Below, one piece after another: positions 11,776-22,639 of a stretch of 64,000 nucleotides of DNA. Origin of the DNA: Schistocerca nitens (Eukaryota > Arthropoda > Insecta > Orthoptera > Acrididae); the NCBI RefSeq assembly GCF_023898315.1, contig NC_064621.1, positions 127,160,521 through 127,224,520 of the forward strand. The letters are read 5' to 3'. The notes beneath the pieces were generated by a model. It searched no databases, was not told where the DNA came from, and saw only the letters and a list, made by a program, of their open reading frames with translations. Each line of letters begins with the position of its first letter. The first letter of the stretch is position 1. Position numbers and translations under genes: made by a program.

Positions 11776-12430
11776 AGGGTGCTCAGAATAAAACTGGACC
11801 GAAAATACGTACAAGACTGACGGAATTAACTCTTTGCTGATGAACAGGAGAACTGCCAATCACAGACCTTTAATGTTTTGCATGAGCTAGAGCGTCCACA
11901 AAAATTTCCGTTTGTTGAATTTTGCCGGTAGTTTCTGAGCTAAATGGAATCAGGACTTTTGGATCCTCAGTTTTTTATTTCCTCAGATGAGGCAGGTTCA
12001 GCCTGTCAGAGTATCTTAGCTCGCAGAACTCCCTATGGCATTATTTATCAGAACATCCTTGTTAGCACTTTGTAGTGTAGTTGCTTAATCTCAGGATTGG
12101 TGTTTGCTCTCAGCATCGTGACAGGATTCTTTCGTGCGCCCAAAAAACCACTCTACTACTACTACTACCACGATTCTTTCACCAAAATGATAATCCTAAA
12201 AGATATGTCCAGGAACTGTTTATTCCGTATGTAGTATACTTCACAGAAATTAAATACTTTGTGGGTATTTTCAGCAAGACGGAACAACAGCACAGGATGC
12301 CTTGAGAACCCCGTCACGACTGCCTAAGGTGTTTGGTGAGGAGAGGGCAATCACAGGAGGCAGTGCAATGCCTGTGGGTTCGATCGATTTGAAACGCAGT
12401 TGCGGCAGTACCTCAGGCAGATCTGCTACG
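11776..12430 (+). pseudogene. DDE transposase relic (Tc1/mariner-related)
   Basis: The segment begins with CAGGGTGCTCAGAATAAAAC, a typical left end for short-TIR elements. At 12185-12300 the frame reads NPKRYVQELFIPYV and ends in KTEQQHRMP, where relatives have a QQDGATAHTA-type block. At about 12328 VFGEERAIT matches the segment that follows in such transposases. The catalytic Asp of the QQD block is not preserved and frames break, so this is a dead fragment. Family placement is from motif spacing only, and the right end is uncertain. Confidence 0.5.
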
Positions 12431-12524
12431 CATGCGTTACAGTTCTTGTTAGATGTATTTACAGTTTTTGTCCTCTACAACTCCCTCTAGTATCAGGAAG
12501 TTACTCCCTGATGTCTTAACAGAT

Positions 12525-13480
12525 GTCCTACCATCCTGTCCCTTCTTCTTGTGAATTTTTCCCATATACTTCTTTCCTAGCTTATTCTGCGCTGAACCTC
12601 TTCATTCCTTACCTTATCTGTGCACCTAATTTTCAACATTCGTCTGGCACACCACATCTCAAATTCTTCGATTCTATTCTGCTTCGGTTTTTGCACAGTC
12701 CATGTTTGACTGCCATACGATGCTGTGCTCCAAACGCACGTTCTCAGAACTTTCTTCCTCAAATTAAGTTTTGTGTGATACTAGTAGACTTCTCTTTGTC
12801 ATAAATACCCTTTTTGCTAGTGCCAGTCTGCTTTTGATGTTCTCCTTGCCCCGTTCGTCATGGGTCATTTTGCTGCCTAAGTAGCGGAATCCCTTAAGTA
12901 CACCTGCTTCGTGATCACCAATCCCGGTGTTATGATTCTCACTGTTTCCAGTCCTGCTACTTCTCATTACTTTCGTCTTTCTTCCATTTATTCGCAGCCC
13001 ATATTGTGCACTCATTAGACTGTTCATTCCAATCAGTAGAACCTGTAACACTTCATTTTCACTCAGGTTAGCAATGTCATCAGCGAATCTTATCATTGGC
13101 TTCCTTTCACCTTGAATTTTAATCACACTCTCCAGTCTCTCTTTTATTTCCGTCATTGCTTCTTCTATGTATAGATTCAACAGAAGCGTCGAAAGACTGC
13201 GTCACTGTATTACACCCTTTTTAATTGTAGCACTTCGTTCTTGGTCTCTTGTACATATTGTATATTTCCGTCTTTTCCTGTCGCTTACCCCAACTTTTGT
13301 CAGAATTTCAAACGACATGCACTGTTAGACACTGTCAGACCCTTTTTCCAGGTCGACAGATCCTGTGAACGTATTTTGATTTTTCTTTAGTCTAGCTTCA
13401 ATTATCAGTCGCCATGTCAGAACTGCCTCTCTGGTGCCTTTACCTTTCCCAAAGCCAGACTGATAGTCATCAAACACATA
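12525..13480 (-). pseudogene. LINE reverse transcriptase fragment (RTE-like)
   Basis: On the minus strand 13180-12764 encodes 138 codons containing IRFADDIANLSENE, the FADD form of the RT active site, followed by GLRINGRKTKVM and FRYLGSKM. Both are standard palm/thumb-adjacent segments of non-LTR retrotransposons. A second frame at 12762-12577 continues with LRTCVWSTASYGSQTW and EEFEMWCARRMLKI, the usual C-terminal region. Upstream, about 13430-13470, a glycine-rich FGKGKGT-like segment is visible. There are several frame breaks and no endonuclease domain, so it is a 5'-truncated dead copy. Related 3' pieces occur at 28290-28975 and 48217-48505. Clade assignment within non-LTR elements is tentative. 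Confidence 0.75.
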
Positions 13481-13554
13481 CGATTTAATAACGCAATACT
13501 ATGTAGAACGTAATGTAATCTGCCAGTTGTGCTGACTTATGTGCTAATACATAA

Positions 13555-13746
13555 TGTAATGTGTTTGAAGTCTTATGGGACTTAACTGCTGAGGTCATCA
13601 GTCCCTAAGCTTACACACTACTTAACCTAAATTATCCTAAAGACAAACACACACACCGATGCTCGAGGGAGGACTCGAACCTCCGCCGGCACCAGCCGCA
13701 CAGTCCATGACTGCAGCGCATTATACCGCTCGGCTAATCCCGCGTG
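13555..13746 (-). mobile_element. SINE family B with 14-bp TSD
   Basis: Reverse-oriented SINE of a second family: tail GTCTTATGGGACTTAACTGC, CA-rich middle, and head with the complement of GGACTCGAACCTCCG as B box, ending CCCGCGTGGC. It is flanked by GTGCTAATACATAA (13541-13554) and GCGCTAATATATAA (13747-13760), matching at 12 of 14 positions. Confidence 0.88.
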
Positions 13747-13816
13747 GCGCTAATATATAAAACGGTATGCTTAAGATAAGGGACACTGATGACAGAACTG
13801 CACGATTTCTATCAAA

Positions 13817-14076
13817 GTGGTCAATGCCGCTGGACCTGAAGGGATACCAGTTCGATTTTATACAGAGTACGCGAAGGAACTTGCCCCCCTTCTTTCAGCG
13901 GTGTACCGTAGGTCTCTAGAAGAGCGTAGCATTCCAAAGGATTGGAAAAGGGCACAGGTCATCCCCGTTTTCAAGAAGGGACGTCGAACATATGTGCAGA
14001 ACTATAGGCCTATATCTCTAGCGTCGATCAGTTGTAGAATTTTGGAACACTTATTATGTTCGAGTGTAATGACTGT
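13817..14076 (+). pseudogene. LINE RT N-terminal fragment (CR1/jockey type)
   Basis: An open stretch starts with a GPEGIPVRFY block and continues through IPKDWKRAQVIPVFKKG and NYRPISLASISCRILEH, which are RT blocks 0 to 1 of CR1/jockey-superfamily LINEs. Similarity stops abruptly near 14076; the rest of the open frame to 14173 is unrelated sequence. It corresponds to the region just upstream of the RT retained at 26027-27220, so it may be another member of that family. There is no active-site block, hence a non-functional fragment. Confidence 0.8.
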
Positions 14077-14079
14077 GAC

Positions 14080-15700
14080 CGCTCAATGTCATTCAATACG
14101 ATCACGACGATACCCCTCGATCGACCTTAACACTCGCCTTCATACATGGGAGTGGACGTTTGAAAATTCGTGACGCTAGCTCAAGGGTCGTCAATTGATT
14201 TAAATGTTATTCCCGGTTGACTCTTAATACAATTAACTGCCACGGGGTGACTACCGACAAGGACCATTTTCGCAGGTAAACATGCAAGTACGTAATTAAT
14301 GTTCAGTTTCTCAATATAGTTCGTCGCACTCACACATTATACATCCGCTGTAAGAACAATTTCATGCATTTACATTTTTTGTGTCCCACAATATTGGGTG
14401 GCTAAATATTATGACGATACGTTGTATACAACTTCCACAGATATTGTTTATCATGTAGTCAAGACTACGTAATGAAGCCAAAATCGTGGATAAAATTGAA
14501 ATGTAGTTTGTTTATTATCACTTTTCTTATCACTAACTAAATATGAAATATGAATCGGGGGTGATGATGCTATCCTTTCCAGTATTAAAATGGTCGACAT
14601 CGTGTTCTGAATAACGCGTGTCATATAATGTCCAAATATCGACACGACCCAGGCTATCAATTCGGCACTTGAAAGTCTATTCTTCGCTATCGAAATGTTC
14701 GATGTGATTGTTTTTCACACGCAGGGCTCAATTTAGCGGTGTATGCCCTGTTTTTAGTATTTTAGGTCCCCGTTAATTAATGTCTGGTAGTTAATAAGCG
14801 AACTATTTTTATGCTGGCGCGTTGTTTGTATCAGTTACCCCCGCAATCGTCCAAGGATAAGATTCTCTTAATGTTCCGCGCACACGCGTTTCACAATTTT
14901 CAAAAATGCAGAATTACGTAAACTATAGCTTTCCGTTGCGTACAAATTTCGTGGGTTCCACCACCATAATAGTTTCTCAAGAGTATTTTTACCAGCTAAC
15001 ACAAAGTTCGAATTATGTTGTCGGAATCATTTTCACTTCACTCCTACAATAAACGCCTCTGATCGCTTCGTCATACGTAATGTATTTTAAACGTGCTTGA
15101 AGAGTCTTTAAATAATCTCCTTAACGAATTTCGCAGTCGCGTATCACTTTTTCATCGACTAGCCCGATCGCGATAACTGAAGGTAGAGAGCTCAATAACG
15201 TGTTACATGTTCTTTTATATATATTAAAAAACAAACGCGCCCCTATATCTTTCTGTCCTGCTTGGTCTTTGCTACTTCGCCCATGCGCTCTTCAACTACT
15301 ATGTTCTTAATTTTTATATGTCTGGCAACCCCTGTTCTCAGGGCTATGTTTTATTTAGATCAACTGAGTTATGTAAATGTTTGCTAAAATGACTAGGATA
15401 CTTCACTCCATGTTACTGTAATATTGCCGTCTTCTGAAGAAGATAGATTTATATCTATTGAAACCTAGGTAAAGATTACTTTATCCTTTGCAACTGGTCG
15501 GCTGTTTTTTAATCTTTTGACTTTGCTTTTTATTACTTTTCATTATATCCCTTCTTAGTAATATTGTGCAGTTATTAAAGTGTCGTATTACTTTCTCCTT
15601 TTTAATTCTTTCATAATAAAGTCTATTTATCCCCCATTTTAATTAATATGAGCTAATTGACACGCCTGCCCGCAAAATACCGTTATATGATTTTTCTGGA
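14080..15700. other. Gene-free spacer
   Basis: No frame with recognisable protein motifs, no repeat copies and no tRNA-like head were seen. The sequence is AT-rich with scattered short open frames. Confidence 0.45.
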
Positions 15701-15724
15701 GACTAGAAATCTAGTATGAGTTTA

Positions 15725-17065
15725 GAAAAAGACGACCGTGTAGAACCCAGCTCGCGCCATTCGTCCACGAGACTCAGAGGGCCATAGACACGGGTTCCCA
15801 GGTAGATGCCGTGTTTCTTGACTTCCGTAAGAGGTTTGATACAGTTCCCCACAGTCGTTTAATGAACAACGTAAGAGCAAAAATGGTTCAAATGGCTCTG
15901 AGCACTAAGGGACTTAACATCTCAGGTCATCAGTCCCCTAGAACTTAGAACTACTTAATCCTAACTAACCTAAGGACATCACACACATCCATGCCCGAGG
16001 CAGGATTCGAACCTGCGACCGTAGCAGTCGCGCGGCTCCGGACTGAGCGCCTAGCTCCGCGAGACCAAAGTAAGAGCATATGGAAAATCAGACCAATTGT
16101 ATTGAAGAGTTCCTAGATAACAGAACGCAACATGCCATCCTCAATGGAGAGAAGTCTTCCGAAGTAAGAGTGATTTCAGGTATGCCGCAGGTGAGTGTTG
16201 TAGGACCGTTGCTATTCACAATATAGATCAGTTACCTTGTGGATAACATCAGAAATTCACTGAGGCTTTTTCCGGATGATGCTGTAATATATCGAGAGGT
16301 TGTAACAATGGAAAATTGTACTGAAATACAGGAGGATCTGCAACGAATTGGCGCCTGGTGCAGGGAATGGCAATTGAATCTCAATGTAGACAAGTGTAAT
16401 GTGCTGCGAATACATTGAAAGAAAGATCCTCTATCGTTTAGGTACAATATAGCAGGTCAGCAGTTGGATGCAGTTAATTCCATAAATTATCTGGGAGTAG
16501 GCATCAGGAGTTATTTAAAATTGAATGACCAGATAAAATTAATCGCCGGTAAAGCAGATGCGAGACTGAGATTCGTTGGAAGAATCCTAAGGAAATGCAG
16601 TCCGAAAACAAAGGAAGTAGGTTACAGTACACCTGTCCGCCCACTGCTTGAATACTGCTCACTGGTGTGGGATCCGTACCAGATAGGGTTGATAGAAGAG
16701 ATAGAGAAGATCCAACGGAGAGCAGCGCGCTTCGTTACAGGATCATTTAGTAATCGCGAAAGTGTTACGGAGATGATAGATAAGCTCCAGAGGAAGACTG
16801 TGCAAAAGAGATGCTCAGTAGCTCGGTACGGGCTTTTGTTGAAGTTTCGAGATCATACTTTAACCGATGAGTCAAGCAATATATTGCTCCCTCCTACGCA
16901 TATCTCGTGAAGAGACCACGAGGAAAAAATCAGAGAGATCAGAGTCCACACAGAGGCATACCGACAATTTTTCTTTCCACGAACAATACGAGACTGTAAT
17001 AGACGGGAGAACCGATAGAGGCCACACACCGTCATGTGGCTTGCGGAGTATGGATGTAGATGTAG
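15725..17065 (+). pseudogene. CR1/jockey-type LINE, 5'-truncated, split by a SINE
   Basis: The element begins mid-RT. About 15800-15850 reads DAVFLDFRKRFDTVPHSRL, the block with the first catalytic Asp, and then a SINE interrupts it. After the SINE the frame is broken many times until 16464-16910, where 148 codons encode INYLGVGIRSYLKLNDQIK, LEYCSLVWDPYQ and IQRRAARFV, the C-terminal part shared with the copy at 26027-27220. The active-site FADD block is damaged: about 16265-16285 reads as FSG or FPDD depending on frame. The 3' end has the same TGTGGCTTGCGGAGTATGG-type tail ending in ATGTAG repeats near 17065. A reverse transcriptase of this kind performs target-primed reverse transcription; this copy cannot. 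Confidence 0.82.
15880..16069 (-). mobile_element. SINE family A inside the LINE, 9-bp TSD
   Basis: A reverse-oriented family A copy inserted into RT coding sequence, flanked by GTAAGAGCA at 15871-15879 and 16070-16078. Its head is slightly degenerate at the right end (CTCCGCGAGACC instead of the usual CGCGGCCGGC). The LINE sequence resumes exactly after the duplication, so the SINE is younger than the LINE copy. Confidence 0.93.
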
Positions 17066-17995
17066 AAATGGTTGGACGTCCACGATTCTCCACAGAAGAG
17101 GGGTTGCTGGGGTTTGTGTGCTCTGTAAAGTAGTCTGGATAGTGATCTGTGGCATCTCTGCCGAGAGAGCACAATATTGGTGCACGCTCACTTGTTTCGG
17201 ATCACACCACCGTACATTGTTGAACATGGAGCGCCGCCCTTGTGGCCGAGCAGTTCTAGGCGCTTCAGTCTGGAACCGCGCGACCACTACGGTCGCAGGT
17301 TCGAAACCTGCGTCGGGCATGGATGTGTGGGATGTCCTCAGGTTAGTTAGGTTTAAGTAGTTCTAAGTTCTAGGGATGACCTGAGATGTTCCCATAGTGC
17401 TCAGAGCCATTTGAACCATTTTTGAACATGGAGCTTCGCAGCAGACTACCCCTACGTATTCACATATTGACCCAACGACATCGTCAATTACGTTTCAGGA
17501 CCATCGGAATTCGACCGTCGACCAATGGAAACGTGTCGGTTCCTCGGGCGAAACACATTTTTGCTACACTAGGCCTCCACAAACGCCGTCATCGAGGTGA
17601 ACGGCGGCTCGAAACGTGCAGTGCGCGACGGACGCAGGCTGATGGGAGCAGTCTTATGCTACGGGAGACATTCTCCCGCTCTTGCATGGGACCTGTGACA
17701 GCAATCGAAGAGACATGCGAACCACTTGCATCCCTTCATGCTTGATGTTTTCCCCGACGGAGATGTCATCTTTCGGCAGTATAATTGTCCGTGTCTCGTT
17801 GCCATAACTGTGCTATTGTGGTTTGTTGAGCACTATACTGAATTTACGTTGATCTCTCGGCGACCAAATTCGCCTGAGGTAAAGCCTTTGAAACCCATCT
17901 CGGTCGCTATCGGTCGCCATCACAGCGCATGCGAATCAGAAGCCCGTTATTCACGCAAATTATGTGACCTGTTCGTAGGCATCTAATGCCAAGTA
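17066..17995 (+). pseudogene. Tc1-like transposase relic, split by a SINE
   Basis: Starting directly after the LINE tail, the sequence aligns by eye to a Tc1-like transposase. About 17520-17600 holds the region around the first catalytic Asp but reads SSGETHF-like rather than SDE. About 17726-17800 reads HPFMLDVFPDGDVIFRQYNCPC, where QQDNAPCH is expected. About 17860-17925 reads RRPNSPEVKPLKPI where PNSPDLNPIEH is expected. All three acidic positions appear altered and frames shift, so the copy is inactive. A family A SINE at 17233-17421 divides it. Terminal repeats were not resolved, and the right end near 17995 is an estimate. Confidence 0.7.
17233..17421 (+). mobile_element. SINE family A inside the Tc1 relic, 13-bp TSD
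   Basis: Plus-oriented copy with A box TGGCCGAGCAGTTCTAGGC and B box GGTTCGAAACC, flanked by TTGAACATGGAGC at 17220-17232 and 17422-17434. The Tc1-like sequence continues across the duplication without loss. Confidence 0.94.
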
Positions 17996-20072
17996 CGTCC
18001 ACAAACCTACCAACAAACTGTCTGATCGCTGAGTCGTATTTCGTTCAAAAGAGGGGGAAGAGAAGGGAGAGGCTGAAAGCCGGTGCCGGCGGGGCCTACG
18101 CCTCTTCAATGGCACAAAGGGGCTGCCCAACTTAACGAATCCATCCGACGGACGGATCGGCAGCAACAGTGTCACATGCCACTCTTCATGAGCCAAGATG
18201 GAGATGTTCCGAATTTAATCCAAGGCACTGGTACAAAGTCCGGTTATCAGGAACATTACGCTACGATCCTATCTCCTCTCGCCGGCGAAATACTGCGACT
18301 GAAATTTTCCTGCATCAGGATTCGAACCAGTTTACTTCTGGGTCGAGTGCTACAGCGTTAACACTATCGGCTATGGAAGAGCGTTCTTTAAATATACAAA
18401 TGCTATAAACGTGGTTTGGCTTTCTTCACTCTACCTTCTAAGACATGTTGTGCGGGCAATATCGTCTCGCGTGTTCCTACGTTTCTTCGGAACTCCAACG
18501 CATCTTCCCCGTGTTCAGCTTCTACCGGTTTCTCCATTTTTTTGTAAATGTTTTGTATCAGTACTTTGCAAGCAGACTTTTTAATTTAATGCTCCTAACT
18601 TTGAAACTTAACTGTGGAACTTAGCCATCATGGAAAACTTAACTGTTGCTTATTTAACTATATTTTTATCCCAGTGGAGATGGGTGCAATTGCCCGTCTG
18701 GTAATGGAGTAGGAAATAGAAGCCCTCGCATGGAATCGTTACGTTTTCTAACAGCTTTTATAGAGTCACCATTTGAATGAATCGTTTCGCTATATTCTAC
18801 ATTACCTTCAATGAAACTGAAGATAAGAACTGATTAACAAATGGGCCTCAATTCAAGAAAATAATTATGTCCTCGAAGTCACTGATAACTTATAAATTAA
18901 TTCTGGAAAAGTATCAGTTTGGCAAAGGCTTTTAAAAATAAACTGATAGTCACATACCGGTATGTGACTATTGGAAATGGTTAAACAGCGGGTGAGTTAT
19001 AAACATCGAGAAATTTTCTTCTACACATTTATTAAGAATATCAACCTATCAGGTTGGTGCTGAACACTACTGGAATAATGCTTAGAACAGATGTACGACT
19101 GATGCGTTCATTTGAAACTGGGAGTACAGTCAAACACATTGATTACAAGCAACCACATTCAGACTAGCCATTCATTGCAGAGAAAGAAGTCACTCATAAA
19201 TTCAAAAAAGAACCAAAATCTAAAATGAGTTTGAGGAAACTCGGTTCGATGTGTAAGTATTCTGACACATAATTACACCGAAATTCATAGTAAAATTTAC
19301 GCGAAATTACGGGCGCAGTGAACAGAAACTACATTCTGTGAACAATATTTACTAAGGTGGAAGCCACCATAAATCAGCTGTAGCCACGTTACTATCCACT
19401 ACAAAGAAAGATCATGAAAACAAACTACAGCGCACGAGATTTAATTTAAAAACGAAAACCGATTCATTAGTTAGTACGGAATACCGCGAACACAATGTCC
19501 CGGACAAACTCGTGGTAAAGGCTACGTCAACAACACACAGTTAAACCGATTCAGATCTCCGCGAAACACAGTAGGATTTTAAGATAATCATCAGAATGTT
19601 AGATAAACCAGCGGTGCTCATAACTACTCGCACGACTGATTCAGAAGAGTAATACTTATACATACACATTGTCTCATGCCCCTCTATCGCGTAGTTGTAG
19701 ACCACAAAGACCACTCCGATAAATTCCGAATCTCGCCAATTACTATCAATTACTACATATGCGAAGTATCTCGAACTAGTCTATAATATCTTAAACCTAC
19801 CAGGAGCTGAATTAAACTGAAAAGCTGAAATTACACATTCACAAAATTACTAACACTAAGGAGGTATTACCTACCCGTCTTCAGTGTCCTACGCCAGACC
19901 GGAAGCGAACAAAGATAATATGCACGGTGTACTTGTGCAAACTTCGACAAAGCAACGGACCATCGGCTGTCAGTGTCTCTCTGACCCGCAATAGTCCCCT
20001 TAGCTTTATACTAAGACTGGCTAAGCTGCCCCTACATTCCGAGAAACTAACTCGAGGCCAAAGACACAAAAC
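17996..20072. other. Spacer, no gene recognised
   Basis: The segment 18050-18400 has a tRNA-head-like string (CAGGATTCGAACCAG near 18317) that may be an old SINE head, but the rest cannot be matched. The remainder, to the SINE at 20085, shows no coding motif. A 26-bp palindrome lies at 18946-18971. Confidence 0.4.
18946..18971. repeat. 26-bp perfect palindrome
   Basis: The 13-nt arm ATAGTCACATACC is followed immediately by its exact reverse complement with no spacer. The base pair outside the arms does not match. No element boundary or coding frame is associated with it. Confidence 0.9.
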
Positions 20073-20084
20073 ACACCCAAGGAG

Positions 20085-20283
20085 CCGGCCGGTGTGGCCG
20101 TGCGGTTCTAGGCGCTACAGTCTGGAACCGCGTGATCGCTATGGTCGCAGGTTCGAATCCTGCCTCGAGCATGGATGTGTGTGATGTCCTTAGGCTAGTT
20201 AGGTTTAAGTAGTTCTAAGTTCTAGGGGACTGATGACCTCAGATCTTAAGTCCCATGTTGCTCAGAGCCATTTGACCCATTTG
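20085..20283 (+). mobile_element. SINE family A with 12-bp TSD
   Basis: A complete plus-oriented copy starting GCCGGCCGGTGTGGCCG, with B box GGTTCGAATCC near 20150, flanked by perfect ACACCCAAGGAG repeats at 20073-20084 and 20284-20295. Confidence 0.95.
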
Positions 20284-20429
20284 ACACCCAAGGAGTACAC
20301 GACAAGTACTTTCCAGGCAGACAATACAGAGCGACCAGGCAAACACATCATGTTTGTTTTACCATATCAATTAAAGCCTTAATACGTATATAATAAACTA
20401 GCTGAGTATCCTGTATATTTATTCCATTC

Positions 20430-20945
20430 TTCTATTAGCCCTTCTGCACTCTCCCTTTCTCCTTCACCAACGCCCTCTCCTTCTGTCTACCCACTCCATC
20501 CCCACTCTCAAACATCTCCAGCGCCTGTCCATCTCCTCCTCCCCTCTCCCCCTGTAAACCTGTTCCTCCCCTCTCTTACCATTCACACTTTCCCACTCCA
20601 TCATCTCTTCCTTCTCCCTTTAATTTCATCTCCTGATCCCTTCTCTTTGAAAATCTTCTCTCTGACACTCCTTCTCCCTCTCCTTCATCGCCTCCTCTCC
20701 CTGCTCATCTCCACCCCTTTTCTTTCTGTGTCCATCTCCTCTTCTCCCTTCTCTCTGTCCGTCTCATTTCCTTTCCCTGTCAATTTTCTGCTCCCCCTAT
20801 CTCTGTCCATTCCCTCCTCTTTTCTTTCTCTGACGAGTTCCTCCCCCCTCCCCTCTATTTACCTCTCACCTATCTCTGTCCATCTCCTCCTCCTCCAATC
20901 TGTGCCTGTCTCCTCCTTCACACTCACTGTCTGTCCGTCACTTCA
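20430..20945 (+). repeat. Polypyrimidine (CT-rich) tract
   Basis: About 500 bp almost free of purine runs, rich in CTCC, CTCTCC and TCTGTCC blocks. It opens a 119-codon frame (20647-21006) whose product is only Leu, Ser and Pro repeats, so it is not regarded as a gene. The downstream string TTTGACTGAAATCC with GTTTAGGA near 21023-21052 resembles one near 22771-22802, suggesting both belong to one unknown dispersed repeat. Confidence 0.75.
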
Positions 20946-21444
20946 TCCTCCAATTTCTCTCCAAATCATTACACTCACCTCTACAGTATTTCTTTCCAGA
21001 TTATAACTAATATGTGCAGAAAATTTGACTGAAATCCTTCCAGGGGTTTAGGATGAGCCTTTTACCTGTTGCTTTGATCGCATACGCACGTTAGGTATAT
21101 TTCACACATTTTACCTGCAACTTTACTCGTATTTCACCTGTACGTCTAGCGAATATAACTTTGCAGCTTCATTTTCACGTAGCTTAATTTTTATGACGTC
21201 GTATCGTACAGTAACATAATATTTCTGGTACATTCAGTGGAATATGTGAGTACTTCTGCGAAACATAGTTAGTACTTAAGAAGCAATAAATTAAAGCACT
21301 ATGCTTCATGTGACAGTTTTACAGCATGAACAGCGAAAATGTAGTAACAATAAGCTTTTTACCTTTCATCATTTTGTAGGGTTTGTTAGCGAGTTTCGTA
21401 AAGGTTTGAAATTATGGGTAAAGTTTGTTTCAAGTCTATAAGTA

Positions 21445-21467
21445 CGAGGGGCGTTTGAAAAGTCCGA
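21445..21467 (+). repeat. mariner left TIR
   Basis: Left terminal inverted repeat of the mariner element, preceded by the TA target duplication at 21443-21444. Confidence 0.93.
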
Positions 21468-21611
21468 GAGAAGGCACCACCGGCGCGTATCGAGGTCATG
21501 TTTAGTTAGTAGCATCTTTGGAAAGAACGCACACCAAGTTTCAGCCATATTGGTCTATTTCTTTGTGTTTGGCATTCGAGTGAATCAAGGAAGTCGAGTG
21601 ACTGACAAAAA

Positions 21612-22545
21612 ATGGACGAAAAAAAATTTCGTGTCGTGATTAAACATTACTTTATGAAAGGCAAAACGCCTCAGGAGACTAAAGAGGAGCTTGATAAACA
21701 TTACGGTGACTCTGCACCTTCGATTAGAGAAGTTTATAAGTGGTTTCAAAGTTTTCGGATTGGCCATATGGGCACGAGTGATGCTGAACGTTCTGGACGT
21801 CCTGTGGAGGTTGCGACTCCAGAAATCATAATATTTTGCATAAACATTTGGACATGAGAAAGCTGTCCGCAAGATGGGTTCCGCGATTGCTCACGCTTGA
21901 CCAAAAACGTAATCGTGTGAAGCGTTGCAAGGATGGTTTTCAGCTGTTCAGGAAGACTCCGCAGGACTTTAAGCGTCGTTTCGTCACTGTGGATGAAACA
22001 TGGATACATTACTATACTAAAGAGACCAAACAACTATCTAAACAATGGGTTACCAAGGGAGAATATGCACCAAAGAAGGTGAAGACTATTCCTTCGGCCA
22101 GAAAATTTATGGCGACTGTCTTTTGGGATTTGCAAGGGATAATCCTCATCGACTATCTGGAAAAGTGTAAAACTATTACAGGTGAATATTATTCATCGTT
22201 ATTGGACCGTTTGAAAACCGAGCTGCAAGAAAAACGCTGGCAATTCGACCGCAAAATGTCCTTTTCCATCACAACAATACACCAGCAGACTGCTCAGCAG
22301 TTGTGGTCGCAAAATTCATGGAAATAGTATTCCAACTCGTTTCACATCCCCCCTATTCTCCAGACTTGGCTCCCTCGGACTACTGTTTGTTCCCCAATTC
22401 GAAGAAATTACTGGCGGGACAAAGATTTTATTCAAATGAGGAGATGATTGCAGCAACTAATAGCTATTTTGCAGACTTGGACAATTCCTACTATTCAGAA
22501 CAGCGTTGGATGAAGTGTATAAGTCTAAAAAGAGATAATGTTTGA
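21612..22545 (+). pseudogene. mariner transposase, broken
   Basis: The start at ATG 21612 gives MDEKKFRVVIKHYF, a typical N-terminal helix-turn-helix beginning. Frame one runs to about 21828, where roughly 90 bases are missing compared with the family between VATPEI and the NILHKHLDM segment, which also shifts the frame. Frame two (to about 22255) carries MRKLSARWVPRLLT and VTVDETWIHYY with the first catalytic Asp. A second shift leads to HHNNTPAD, where the family has HHDNAPAH, so the second catalytic Asp is Asn. Frame three has YSPDLAPSDYCLFP with the third Asp intact, the D34D signature of mariner. A short segment near the C-terminus (between SYYSE and the final WMKCI) is also missing. It is inactive but relatively well preserved. 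It would otherwise catalyse cut-and-paste transposition at TA. Confidence 0.93.
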
Positions 22546-22593
22546 AAAATAAAAAAGGTTTACTCCAAACACATAAGTAGGTTTTATTTTTGC

Positions 22594-22616
22594 ACGGACT
22601 TTTCAAACGCTCCTCG
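22594..22616 (-). repeat. mariner right TIR
   Basis: Right terminal inverted repeat, the reverse complement of the left one with one mismatch, followed by TA at 22617-22618. Confidence 0.93.
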
Positions 22617-22639
22617 TACTCTCATCCTCAAATACGGGA

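Larger units (their letters stand above)
21445..22616 (+). mobile_element. mariner element with both TIRs
   Basis: The ends are inverted repeats: left CGAGGGGCGTTTGAAAAGTC at 21445 and right the complement of CGAGGAGCGTTTGAAAAGTC ending at 22616, with one mismatch over the first 20 or more bases. TA dinucleotides flank both sides (21443-21444 and 22617-22618), as expected for mariner insertion. The length of 1,172 bp is slightly below the usual 1.25-1.3 kb because of an internal deletion in the transposase. Confidence 0.95.

Noticed and set aside
20647-21006. Hydrophobic 119-codon frame resembling a signal/membrane protein
   Set aside because: It lies within a CT-rich low-complexity tract, and its Leu/Ser/Pro composition follows from base composition alone.
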